Position numbers and translations under genes: made by a program
The notes under the pieces: generated by a model
Seen by the model: only the letters and a program-made list of their open reading frames with translations
Told to the model about the DNA's origin: nothing
Databases searched by the model: none
Source: Ruminimicrobiellum sp045223915
GTDB lineage: Bacteria > Elusimicrobiota > Endomicrobiia > Endomicrobiales > Endomicrobiaceae
Direction: 5' to 3'
NCBI GenBank assembly: GCA_045223915.1
Contig: JBGUZU010000033.1
Location: forward strand, 53,691 to 117,690
DNA length: 64,000 nt
Shown: one piece after another, positions 26,173 through 34,445 of the stretch
Layout of the letters: each line of letters opens with the position of its first letter
How positions within the stretch are numbered: the first letter of the stretch is position 1

Positions 26173-27452
26173 TTTTTCCCTGCCTGTGTTTGTGTATTAA
26201 CTTTTTTTGTTTGTTGTTGAGTTGTTTGTTTTGTATTAGTAGCTTTTTCTGCTTGTTTATTAACTTCTTTTTTTTCTGTTTGTGGTGCAACCTGTTTTTT
26301 TTGAGTAGCAGTTTTTTCTACCGGTTTAGCGGTTTCTTTTATTTCAGGCTGTTGTTTAGTTTGTGATTGTTGTGTCGGCATAAGTGTATTGTTTTGTTCT
26401 GTCTGTTTATCAGATTCTTTTGTCTCTTTTTGTGTTGTATCACCAGATTGTATTTTTGTGTTGTTTTCTTTTGTTTGAAAAGGTATTGGTACCGATGGTG
26501 AAACAGTGCGATCTTTCTCTACTTGTTTACCGAACTTTATACTGAAAGAAAATCTGTGAGTCATTCCTATATCACCATAGGGAACAAAAGCATAATCGAA
26601 CACATAATCCAAATATTCTAAGCCGAATCCGAGATTTATCCAATTAAATCCGGGGATATCTTTGTTCCTTCCTTCGTAACCTGCTCTTAAATCAAAATTT
26701 AAGTTGTCCGCAATTTCAATGTTATATTCTGTTCCAACATTAACATACACTTCATTGTCGTTAGGAAAATTTAAGTCTAAAGAAACTATCCAATCCTTAA
26801 TGATACGATGAGAAGCTCCGATCTTGAATAATAAAGGCAACGATTCTGTCTCTTTATCGAATTTCATTTCGGTACCGAAATTTGTAAGTGCCGCACCTAT
26901 AGCTGTGTTATCGGTTAAGTTGTATTTTGCACCTAAGTCTAAGGCTATTGCCGAAGCTGAATTTTCTATTTTTGAATAAATGTATTTAAAATTTAAACCA
27001 AAATCCAAGTTTCCGTTACAGTTTGCATAAGATAGGTATAATGCCATATCTAAAGGAGATATTGAACCGTCGGAAACTTGTTGATTATCGATTTTATCTA
27101 TACTTCCGTAAGAGACATATTGCATACCTAACCCGAAAACTCCGTATTCGGCAGTGGGCAAAACAAAGGCTAACCATTCATAGTTTACATCTTCAAACCA
27201 TATTGTATGAGAAAAAGAAAGTTCTTTTTTCTCTGCATAGTTCAAGTTTGCAGGGTTCCAGTAAATGGCATCCGTTCCGTTATAAACACTCGTAACGGCA
27301 TTTCCCATACCGGCACTATGTGCTCCTATACCGAGTTTTAAAAATTGTGCGGTTGTTGATCCGATATCGTCTTTTGAAAAAAAGGCTTGTGCATTTGTAT
27401 AAGAAAAGAAAACAAATGCGAAAACAATAAATAAACTTTTAATATATCTCAT
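26169..27452 (-). CDS. PorV/PorQ-family outer-membrane protein with low-complexity tail
   Basis: The product is ~427 aa with a signal peptide (MRYIKSLFIVFAFVFFSYTNAQA). Residues ~25-310 are a beta-barrel of the PorV/PorQ family: TTAQFLKLGIGAHSAGMGNAVTS, then GTDAIYWNPANL, the diagnostic N-terminal motif. The last ~115 residues are a Gln/Lys/Thr-rich, proline-containing tail with no predicted fold, which is unusual for the family. PorV proteins act with type IX-like secretion in Bacteroidota, and homologues are common in Elusimicrobiota without known function. An in-frame ATG 18 bp upstream (27470) is equally possible; neither has a clear Shine-Dalgarno. Confidence 0.85.
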   Translation of the reverse strand: MRYIKSLFIVFAFVFFSYTNAQAFFSKDDIGSTTAQFLKLGIGAHSAGMGNAVTSVYNGTDAIYWNPANLNYAEKKELSFSHTIWFEDVNYEWLAFVLPTAEYGVFGLGMQYVSYGSIDKIDNQQVSDGSISPLDMALYLSYANCNGNLDFGLNFKYIYSKIENSASAIALDLGAKYNLTDNTAIGAALTNFGTEMKFDKETESLPLLFKIGASHRIIKDWIVSLDLNFPNDNEVYVNVGTEYNIEIADNLNFDLRAGYEGRNKDIPGFNWINLGFGLEYLDYVFDYAFVPYGDIGMTHRFSFSIKFGKQVEKDRTVSPSVPIPFQTKENNTKIQSGDTTQKETKESDKQTEQNNTLMPTQQSQTKQQPEIKETAKPVEKTATQKKQVAPQTEKKEVNKQAEKATNTKQTTQQQTKKVNTQTQAGKK

Positions 27453-27504
27453 ATTTTCATATTTTAACATATTTTTTTAATATACAAAAGAAGATATTTT
27501 TTTG

Positions 27505-27510
27505 TATAAT
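27505..27510 (+). promoter_or_regulatory. TATAAT immediately upstream of cysE (leaderless transcript?)
   Basis: A perfect -10 hexamer ends only 6 bp before the cysE ATG at 27517. A transcript starting the usual 6-7 bp downstream would begin at or next to the start codon. No Shine-Dalgarno is present. No good -35 is visible. Confidence 0.45.
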
Positions 27511-27516
27511 TAACAT

Positions 27517-28161
27517 ATGAGTAAATTTCAATTGTTAAAAGAAGATGTTCAAACTGTTTTTCAAAAAGATCCTGCAGCAAGATCTTGGATAGAGGTCGTT
27601 TTATGCTATCCCGGACTTCATGCTATATGGTCGCACAGGTTTGCACATTATTTGTGGAAACATAAATTTTTCTTTATAGCAAGATTATTATCACATATAA
27701 CGAGATTTTTTACCGGTATAGAAATTCATCCCGGAGCAAAAATAGGAAGACGATTTTTTATCGATCACGGTATGGGAATCGTTATAGGGGAAACTACTGA
27801 AATCGGTAACGATGTTTTGTTGTATAAAGGTGTTGTTTTAGGCGGGACATCGTTAGAAAAAACTAAAAGACATCCTACTTTAGGTAATAATATAATCGTA
27901 GGTTCAAATGCTATTGTTATGGGTGCAATTACTATCGGAGATAATGCCAGAATAGGTGCGGCGTCCGTTGTAACTCACAGCGTTCCGGCAAATGCCACGG
28001 CTGTAGGTATTCCCGCAAGAGTAAGTATGGGAAATACTCAAGATGAAATTAACAAATTGGAACATTCCAAACTTCCCGATCCTGTTGCCGATGCAATGAA
28101 ATATGTTCTTAACGAACAAAGAAAACTCGAAGAAAGAATTAACAAATTAGAAAAAAAATAA
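27517..28161 (+). CDS. cysE: Serine O-acetyltransferase CysE
   Basis: CysE makes O-acetylserine from serine and acetyl-CoA, the committed step of cysteine synthesis. This 214-aa short form starts FQLLKEDVQTVFQKDPAARSWIEVVLCYPGLHAIWSHR. It then shows the left-handed beta-helix hexapeptide region with GIEIHPGAKIGRRFFIDHGMGIVIGET, containing the catalytic-site HG pair, and GVVLGGTSLEKTKRHPTLGNN. The start is fixed by alignment with the family N-terminus. It is transcribed alone, divergently from the PorV-like gene, and may be leaderless. No cysK is nearby. Confidence 0.96.
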   Translation: MSKFQLLKEDVQTVFQKDPAARSWIEVVLCYPGLHAIWSHRFAHYLWKHKFFFIARLLSHITRFFTGIEIHPGAKIGRRFFIDHGMGIVIGETTEIGNDVLLYKGVVLGGTSLEKTKRHPTLGNNIIVGSNAIVMGAITIGDNARIGAASVVTHSVPANATAVGIPARVSMGNTQDEINKLEHSKLPDPVADAMKYVLNEQRKLEERINKLEKK

Positions 28162-28170
28162 TATGAGATT

Positions 28171-28198
28171 ATAGCTTAAAGCTTACAGCTTATAGTTT
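28171..28198. repeat. Heptad tandem repeat between cysE and rsmA
   Basis: Four 7-bp units follow one another: ATAGCTT, AAAGCTT, ACAGCTT, ATAGTTT. They lie between two convergent genes, 10 bp past the cysE stop codon. The unit length differs from the octamer family elsewhere in the window. Confidence 0.6.
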
Positions 28199-28209
28199 GA
28201 ACGACAGAA

Positions 28210-28959
28210 CTACAATGTTGCTGCTAACATTTTGTATTGGTCTAATGTAAGCTTATCGGGACGAAGCATTACATCAATATTGTTATTCGTTAAAATTTGT
28301 GCGGTTTGAGTTTTGTCCAACTTTAAAAATGTCGATAAACAATTCAAAATGGTTTTCCTTCTCATAGTAAAACAATGTTTTATTAACGGGAACAATTTTA
28401 TATTCGGTTCTTGAGGATATTTGTTATAAAATTTTGCTACAGCCGACATAACTTGCGGTTTCGGATTAAAACATCCCGGTGGTACATCAAACAAAAACTC
28501 CGAATCGGCATAATATTGCCTGAATAAAGAAATATATCCGTAATCTTTAGTTCCTTCGTTACTAATAAGTCTTGTAATAACATCTTTCTGTAACATTATT
28601 ACGCCGGAAACAAAATTTTTGTTCGGTAAAAATTTTTGAACTATTGCCGTTCCGACATTGTAAGGAAGATTTGCAACAATTTTGAATTTTGTGTCGGGTA
28701 AATCAAACTTTAAAAAGTCTCTGTTAATTATCGTTATATTTTTGTTGTCTTTATATTTCGTTTGTAATGCTTGAGCCAAATCTGAATCAATATCAACCGC
28801 TATTAAATTATCGGTAAAATCTTTTAAAATGTCGGTAAGCGCAGCTTTACCCGGTCCGATTTCTATAACGGTATCGGTTTTTTGTATATCTGCACTTTCA
28901 ACTATTCTGTGAGCAATATTTTTATCTGTTAAAAAATTTTGTCCGTGCGGTTGTCTCAT
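28210..28959 (-). CDS. rsmA: 16S rRNA dimethyladenosine transferase RsmA (KsgA)
   Basis: RsmA dimethylates two adjacent adenosines in helix 45 of 16S rRNA during small-subunit maturation. The 249-aa protein has GQNFLTDKNIAHRIV at the N-terminus, the SAM motif VIEIGPGKAALTDIL, AVDIDSDLAQAL and the catalytic-site VANLPYNVGTAI, then the C-terminal FTMRRKTILNCL helical domain. The length is slightly short of the ~270 aa typical for the family. The gene is monocistronic and convergent with cysE. Confidence 0.96.
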   Translation of the reverse strand: MRQPHGQNFLTDKNIAHRIVESADIQKTDTVIEIGPGKAALTDILKDFTDNLIAVDIDSDLAQALQTKYKDNKNITIINRDFLKFDLPDTKFKIVANLPYNVGTAIVQKFLPNKNFVSGVIMLQKDVITRLISNEGTKDYGYISLFRQYYADSEFLFDVPPGCFNPKPQVMSAVAKFYNKYPQEPNIKLFPLIKHCFTMRRKTILNCLSTFLKLDKTQTAQILTNNNIDVMLRPDKLTLDQYKMLAATL

Positions 28960-29071
28960 GTAAAAAAACTCCGATTTTTGTTAACTAAATTCATTATATA
29001 AAATATCAAAAAATTTTGTAAAAGTATGCTATAATATTGCTGAGTAAAATTTTATTAAAAGGAGAACCAAA

Positions 29072-29635
29072 ATGCTTATTGCTTTAATAGTTTTGTTGGT
29101 ATTAGTTGTTATTGCAGTTATCTTTTTGTGGTCGACTTATAACAGATTAATTTTGCTAAGAAACAGAATGAAAGAAGCTTGGAGTGATATAGAAGTTTTA
29201 TTAAAAAGAAGATACGATTTAATACCGAATTTAGTAGAGGTAGTTAAAGGTTATGCCGCACATGAAAAATCTACTTTGGAAGCGGTTATAAAAGCAAGAA
29301 ATATGGCTGTTTCCGCAAGTAACAAAACAATAGAAGAACAAGCTAAATCGGAAAACTTTTTGAGCGGAACATTAAAATCTTTGTTTGCCGTAACAGAAAA
29401 TTATCCGGATTTAAAAGCAAATGTAAACTTTTTGGAATTACAAAGAGAGCTTGTAGATACCGAGAACAAAATTCAATCTTCAAGAAGATTTTATAACACA
29501 AATGTTTTAGCATTAAACACTAAAATAGAAATGTTTCCAAGCAACATAATTGCAAATTTCTTCAATTTTGAAAAAGGTCAATTTTTCAATTTGGAAAACA
29601 AAGAAGAAAAAGAACCGGTTAAAGTATCATTTTAA
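29072..29635 (+). CDS. lemA: LemA family protein
   Basis: This 187-aa protein has one N-terminal transmembrane helix and a helical cytoplasmic or periplasmic domain with the LemA core: LRNRMKEAWSDIEVLLKRRYDLIPNLVEVVKGYAAHEKSTLEAVIKAR, then NFLELQRELVDTENKIQSSRRFYN. Function is poorly defined; in many genomes it sits beside an M48 protease, as here, 9 bp upstream, and is thought to assist it. AAGGAG lies 8 bases before the ATG, and a TATAAT lies at 29030-29035. Confidence 0.94.
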   Translation: MLIALIVLLVLVVIAVIFLWSTYNRLILLRNRMKEAWSDIEVLLKRRYDLIPNLVEVVKGYAAHEKSTLEAVIKARNMAVSASNKTIEEQAKSENFLSGTLKSLFAVTENYPDLKANVNFLELQRELVDTENKIQSSRRFYNTNVLALNTKIEMFPSNIIANFFNFEKGQFFNLENKEEKEPVKVSF

Positions 29636-29644
29636 TAAATTATT

Positions 29645-30646
29645 ATGATAACAACATATGACTATATTGACGCTAATAAAAGGAAAACAGTTTTATTACT
29701 GGTTTTATTTCCCGTTAGTTTGTTGTTTGTGTTATTTGTTGCATTGTATATTGCCATTTGGTTTGTTCCCGAGCTGCGAGTAAACAATTCTTCAATACTA
29801 TTACAAATAATTCATTCTTATTGGCCATTTTTCCTTGTGTGCTTTTTGTTTTCTGTTTTTTGGATGATACTATCTTTTTATCAAGGCAACAATATGTTGT
29901 TGAGTTTGGTAAATGCTTCAAAAGCCGACGAAGATGAGATTGATACCAAACAAGTACAAAGAATTTTAGAAAATGTTTCTATAACGGCTGGTATTCCAAC
30001 ACCCAAATTATATATATTGAGAAGAGAAGAAGGGTTAAATGCTTTTGCCGTTGGCACAAAAGAGACAGATTCTGCCGTAGTGCTCACAAAAGGATTAATC
30101 GAAACGTTAGACAATTCTGAGCTTGAAGCGGTTATTGCTCATGAAATTGCACATATTGTTCATAAAGATACGCAACTCATGATGATAATTGCATTAGTGA
30201 TAGGATTTGCCACATATTTCGGCTATATGATATTTAGATTGACCGGAGGGAGATCTTCAAGAAGAAGTAACGGTAAAGGTGCCGGTATAATATTAATAAT
30301 AGGTTTAGTTTTCCTTATATACGGATACATTGTGGCACCATTGATAAGACTTGCCGTATCCAGAACAAGAGAATTTGAAGCAGATGCAAAATCAGCTCTT
30401 TTAACAAGAAATCCTCAAGCGCTTATTTCTGCATTAAGAAAAATTGATAAGAGGCCTATAGTTGGTATTTTTAACAGCACAGCTAACAATAATGAGCTAA
30501 TGGCACCTATGTGTATAGGAAATCCTTTAAGAAAAAGAGTAAGTCTGTTTGATGCATTATCAAATTTATCAAGTACACATCCACCCATAGAAAAAAGAAT
30601 TCAAGCTTTGGAAGGTATGGATGGCAGAGATTTCTTTTCGTATTAA
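29645..30646 (+). CDS. M48 family (HtpX-like) membrane metalloprotease
   Basis: This 333-aa integral membrane protease has two N-terminal transmembrane segments, zinc motif HEIAH at residues 166-170 (followed by IVHKD), two more hydrophobic helices, and SRTREFEADAKSALL carrying the third zinc ligand Glu. It ends with the STHPPIEKRIQALEGM motif of HtpX. HtpX-type proteases degrade misfolded membrane proteins. It is cotranscribed with lemA (9-bp gap, no separate promoter) and followed by a strong bidirectional terminator. Confidence 0.93.
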   Translation: MITTYDYIDANKRKTVLLLVLFPVSLLFVLFVALYIAIWFVPELRVNNSSILLQIIHSYWPFFLVCFLFSVFWMILSFYQGNNMLLSLVNASKADEDEIDTKQVQRILENVSITAGIPTPKLYILRREEGLNAFAVGTKETDSAVVLTKGLIETLDNSELEAVIAHEIAHIVHKDTQLMMIIALVIGFATYFGYMIFRLTGGRSSRRSNGKGAGIILIIGLVFLIYGYIVAPLIRLAVSRTREFEADAKSALLTRNPQALISALRKIDKRPIVGIFNSTANNNELMAPMCIGNPLRKRVSLFDALSNLSSTHPPIEKRIQALEGMDGRDFFSY

Positions 30647-30682
30647 AAAGAGAGCAAAATTTTTATATTTTGCTCTCTTTTT
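30645..30682. terminator. Bidirectional terminator between M48 protease and TonB receptor
   Basis: A perfect 16-bp stem (30645-30660 with 30667-30682; core AGAGAGCAAAAT) encloses the loop TTTTAT. A-runs and T-runs on both sides suit termination of both converging transcripts. Confidence 0.88.
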
Positions 30683-30701
30683 TAATATTTATAATTCTTT
30701 A

Positions 30702-32510
30702 TTAAAATTTAATTTGTGTTCCGAAATATACTGTAACGCCCGGCATTTTTGTTATAGGATAATTGTCGGCATCCCTGTCTAAAAATATTTCGTATTCCTG
30801 ATTTGTTAAGTTTTCCCCGTTAACAAACAATTTTATGTTGTCGTTTACTTCATAGCTTAACTTTGCACTAACAACGGCGAAATCACTTAATCTTTCCGCT
30901 TTTTTGTCTTGGCTGTAATAATTTCCTACATACATACTATTCAATGCTAAAGCCCATTTGCTGACTTTAAAATTTACATTCAAATCTATTTTATCTTGAG
31001 GTCTTCCTTGTGTATGTTCTCCCGCATCAAAATAAGTGTATCCGGCTTGTGCGTCGATAAATTTGTTTAATATATAACTTAAATACAGTTCAATGCCTTT
31101 AAATTCGTATTCTCCGACATTTTGTAAAAGCATTGGTGGCGGAGCCATTTTGTTAGGAGCTTTTTGTATTAAGTTATCACCTTTCATAACAAAACCGGTA
31201 ACATTAAAAATAAAGTCATCGTTTTTAAACTCTGCGCCTATTTCGTAATTGTCTACGATTTCAGGCTCTAATTTTTCATTCCTTACAGGGACTAAATAAA
31301 GTTCGTTTAAGTAAGGACTTCTAAAACCTCTGCTGTATAAACCTTTAACCAATAAACTTTCCGTAAAACTATATTCTAATCCTGCTCTCGGAATAAACTG
31401 TTCACCTGATATCTCATTGTTGTTATATCTTACACCTGCAACTGCCGTTAATTTATCTGTGAAGTTATGTTTATCTAAAGCATAGAATGCATACTCATAA
31501 AGTTTCCAGTTACCGATATTCATTCTTCCGCCTGCAGATTGAGATAAAAGTTCGCCTTCCTGTTGTTTGTAGTCTGCACCTATTTTCAATAAATTGTCAT
31601 CACCTATTTCCCAATCGTAGATTGCCATTGCACCTGTCAAACTGTCTTTTGAATGCCAATTGTTTGAAAATTTGTGATCACCGTCATTTCTGTATGCTCT
31701 AACGGATAAACGGCCTCTTGAAAACAATTTGTCGAAATTTAATTGGTATGAATTTCTGTGATAATCTTCCCAATAATTATTTAAATAAATCATACCGCCG
31801 TCTTTCGTTCTTGTTTCCGGTTCATGTTTTACACCTTGAAACTGTTTTGCTTCAAAAATTAACGAAGAACCGTCTCTGAAAATATAACCTAATTTTTCGT
31901 ATAAATCAGTTGCATTATATTGCGAATTAGGTAAATGTCCGTCGCTTGTTATTTTGTTTGCCGCAACTTCGTACAATATGTTGCTTTGTAAACCGCCCAC
32001 ATAAACTTTTGAATTTTGTGTATTGAACGAACCGAAAGAAACGTCTATTTTACCTTCAAGCGGTTTTGTAGGAGTTTTTGTTATTATGTTTATTACTCCG
32101 CCGAGTGCACCCGAACCGTACAAAACGCCGTCGGGCCCTTTAGTTACTTCTACTCTGTCTATGTTGCCGGCAAGCATAGAATGCGAAACTCCGCAACCGA
32201 ACAACGACATAAATTCCGGTTTCCCGTCAATCAAAACAATTATTCTTCTGCAATTGTCACCAAAACCTCTTATTGAAGGATCTGTTCTTCCCGTATCACC
32301 TGTTTTTTGAACGAGTATGCCGGGCACATTTTTTAAAACTTCCAGAGCTTCAACGGGATTAACTTTTTCAATATCTTGGCTTGTTACTTCCTGCGTTGTT
32401 GTAATTGTATTTTGTTGTTCATAAAGCTTTTCCAAACTTAAGTTAACATCAGCAGCAAATACAGTTGTGCTAAATAATAAAAAACTTAATAGCACTAAAC
32501 ATTTTTTCAT
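30702..32510 (-). CDS. TonB-dependent outer-membrane receptor
   Basis: This 602-aa protein has a signal peptide (cleavage after FAADV region, ~residue 20). A plug domain (VEALEVLKNVPGILVQKTGDTGRTDPSIRGFGDN, then RRIIVLIDGKP and VEVTKGPDGVLYGSGALGGVINIITK) is followed by a beta-barrel ending in a C-terminal Phe (YFGTQIKF). Length and plug are BtuB/FecA-like; the ligand is not identifiable. No TonB-ExbBD genes are nearby, so it must use an energiser encoded elsewhere. The palindrome TTAGAG-CAA-CTCTAA in its promoter suggests metal-type control. I saw no riboswitch in its leader. Confidence 0.92.
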   Translation of the reverse strand: MKKCLVLLSFLLFSTTVFAADVNLSLEKLYEQQNTITTTQEVTSQDIEKVNPVEALEVLKNVPGILVQKTGDTGRTDPSIRGFGDNCRRIIVLIDGKPEFMSLFGCGVSHSMLAGNIDRVEVTKGPDGVLYGSGALGGVINIITKTPTKPLEGKIDVSFGSFNTQNSKVYVGGLQSNILYEVAANKITSDGHLPNSQYNATDLYEKLGYIFRDGSSLIFEAKQFQGVKHEPETRTKDGGMIYLNNYWEDYHRNSYQLNFDKLFSRGRLSVRAYRNDGDHKFSNNWHSKDSLTGAMAIYDWEIGDDNLLKIGADYKQQEGELLSQSAGGRMNIGNWKLYEYAFYALDKHNFTDKLTAVAGVRYNNNEISGEQFIPRAGLEYSFTESLLVKGLYSRGFRSPYLNELYLVPVRNEKLEPEIVDNYEIGAEFKNDDFIFNVTGFVMKGDNLIQKAPNKMAPPPMLLQNVGEYEFKGIELYLSYILNKFIDAQAGYTYFDAGEHTQGRPQDKIDLNVNFKVSKWALALNSMYVGNYYSQDKKAERLSDFAVVSAKLSYEVNDNIKLFVNGENLTNQEYEIFLDRDADNYPITKMPGVTVYFGTQIKF

Positions 32511-32555
32511 ACTAAAAACTCCCTTATAAAATAACGACTTTACTATTTTACTAAA

Positions 32556-32570
32556 TTAGAGCAACTCTAA
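32556..32570 (-). promoter_or_regulatory. Palindromic operator in TonB-receptor promoter
   Basis: TTAGAG (32556-32561), CAA, CTCTAA (32565-32570) form a perfect 6-bp inverted repeat. On the minus strand it lies between TTGACT (-35-like) and TAAAAT (-10-like, 19-bp spacing). The TTAG...CTAA half-sites recall DtxR/MntR-family metalloregulator operators. The regulator is not in the window. Confidence 0.4.
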
Positions 32571-32613
32571 GTCAATATAAAAACAATTGTAATAAAAAAC
32601 CGGAGTTTAAGTG

Positions 32614-34344
32614 TTAAAAAATATTACATTGACTATTTTCATTATCACCAACAGCAACAGCTGTTTCATCATTCTTTAAAGCTACGGTATGTCTGTAACC
32701 GGCAGAAATTGCCACAATATCTTTCCAATCATTAACGTTACACTGGCCAAATTCATTGTTACCGGTAGCAATAACGACACCATCATTCCTTAAGGCTATT
32801 GTATGCCTGTAACCGGCAGAAATTGCCACAATATCTTTCCAAGCACTAACATCACATTGCCCTTCTTCTTCCCACCCAACAGCAACTACGGTTCCATCTT
32901 TCTTCAATCCCACTGTATGATACCCACCTGCAGATATTGCTACTATGTCATTCCAATCTTTAACATTACATTGTCCGCATTTATTGTTACCAACAGCAAC
33001 GACACTTCCGTCTTTCTTCAAACCTACTGCATGGTAATCACCGGCAGAAATTGCTACAATATCTTTCCAATCGTTTACATTACATTGTTTAAATTCATTA
33101 TAACCAACGGCTAACACAGTTCCATCTTTCTTTAATCCCATCGTATAAAAAGCACTGGCAGATATTGCTATTATGTCTTTCCAATACTCAACATTACATT
33201 GTTCATATACATTATCACCAATAGCTGCCACGGTCCCATCTTTCTTTAATCCTACTATATGATACATTCCTGCAGATACTGCTACTATATCTTTCAATTT
33301 ATAACCGTCAATAAGACCATCATCGATTTTACCAAAAGATATTACAGTTCCATCTTTCTTTAATCCTAATGTATTATAATAGCCTGCAGATATTGATTTT
33401 ATATTTGTGTTATCGTCAGAAAATAAATTAGTAAACATTGCTATTATAGTCTTCCAAGTACCTCTAATATTTTTACCGATACTTAATACAGTTCCATCTT
33501 TCTTTAGTCCTACAGTATGATCATAACCTGCAGATACTGTTACTATGTCTTTCCAATTTTCAACATTACATTGTCCAAATTCATTATAACCTATAGCTAT
33601 TACAGTTCCGTTCTTTTTCAAGCCTACTGTATGACCACAGCCCGCAGATACAGCTACTATGTCTTTCCATTTTTTTATATTATCTTGCTCAAAATCGTTT
33701 AAAGTGGTAGCAACCAACGTTCCATCTTTCTTTAATCCCACTGTATGAGAGCTGTCAGATATTGCAATAATATTATTCCAATCTTCAAAATTAGATCGTT
33801 TGTTTCCTGTATGGCCAACAGCAACTACGGTCCCATCTTTCTTTAATCCTACTGTATGTTGAACACCTGCAGATATTGCCACTATATCCTTCCAATCACT
33901 AACATTACATTGCCCGTATTTATTGTAACCAACAGCAACTACGGTTCCATCTTTCTTTAATCCTACGATATGAGAATCTCCGGCAGAAATTGCCACAATA
34001 TCCTTCCAATCACTAACATCACATAGTCCTTCTTCTTTCCACCCAACAGCAACAACGGTTCCATCTTTTTTCAAGCCCACTGTATGATGCCCACCAGCAG
34101 ATATTGCTACTATGTTATTCCAGTCCTTAACATTACATTGCCCGCGTCCAAAAAACCACCAACCAGCGGCAACTACAGAGCCATCTTTCTTCAAACCCAC
34201 TGTATGAAACTTACCGGCAGATACGTCCACTATATTTTTCCAGTTGCCAACATCGTTAGCTCGAAAGTATAGTATACCGAAACAACTTAACAAAGTACCA
34301 CTTAACAATATTAACAGTAAAACAATTACGAAAAATTTTTTCAT
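32614..34344 (-). CDS. Exported RCC1/BLIP-II-like beta-propeller repeat protein
   Basis: This 576-aa protein starts with a hydrophobic export segment (MKKFFVIVLLLILLSGTLLSC, which could be a lipobox at Cys21). The rest is 14 short repeats of ~38 aa with the pattern 'WKDIVAISAG..HTVGLKKDGTVVAVG.N..GQCNV'. Short RCC1-type repeats of this length form seven-bladed propellers in BLIP-II, so 14 repeats could make two propellers. That is an inference. I start at the ATG at 34344, preceded by GGGTGA, rather than 15 bp upstream. The likely role is surface or periplasmic protein binding; the partner is unknown. Confidence 0.85.
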   Translation of the reverse strand: MKKFFVIVLLLILLSGTLLSCFGILYFRANDVGNWKNIVDVSAGKFHTVGLKKDGSVVAAGWWFFGRGQCNVKDWNNIVAISAGGHHTVGLKKDGTVVAVGWKEEGLCDVSDWKDIVAISAGDSHIVGLKKDGTVVAVGYNKYGQCNVSDWKDIVAISAGVQHTVGLKKDGTVVAVGHTGNKRSNFEDWNNIIAISDSSHTVGLKKDGTLVATTLNDFEQDNIKKWKDIVAVSAGCGHTVGLKKNGTVIAIGYNEFGQCNVENWKDIVTVSAGYDHTVGLKKDGTVLSIGKNIRGTWKTIIAMFTNLFSDDNTNIKSISAGYYNTLGLKKDGTVISFGKIDDGLIDGYKLKDIVAVSAGMYHIVGLKKDGTVAAIGDNVYEQCNVEYWKDIIAISASAFYTMGLKKDGTVLAVGYNEFKQCNVNDWKDIVAISAGDYHAVGLKKDGSVVAVGNNKCGQCNVKDWNDIVAISAGGYHTVGLKKDGTVVAVGWEEEGQCDVSAWKDIVAISAGYRHTIALRNDGVVIATGNNEFGQCNVNDWKDIVAISAGYRHTVALKNDETAVAVGDNENSQCNIF

Positions 34345-34445
34345 AAATAAATCACCCATTTTTTAAATTAATAATTTATTATTTTATCAAATTAAAATTG
34401 CGATAGTGTAAGATATATAAAAGTTTAAATAGTTATGATGATAAA

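Noticed and set aside
32511..32613. Cobalamin riboswitch in the TonB-receptor leader, to argue for a BtuB-type receptor
   Set aside because: The leader is only ~100 bp and contains no B12 box or aptamer motifs; only the palindrome is present.
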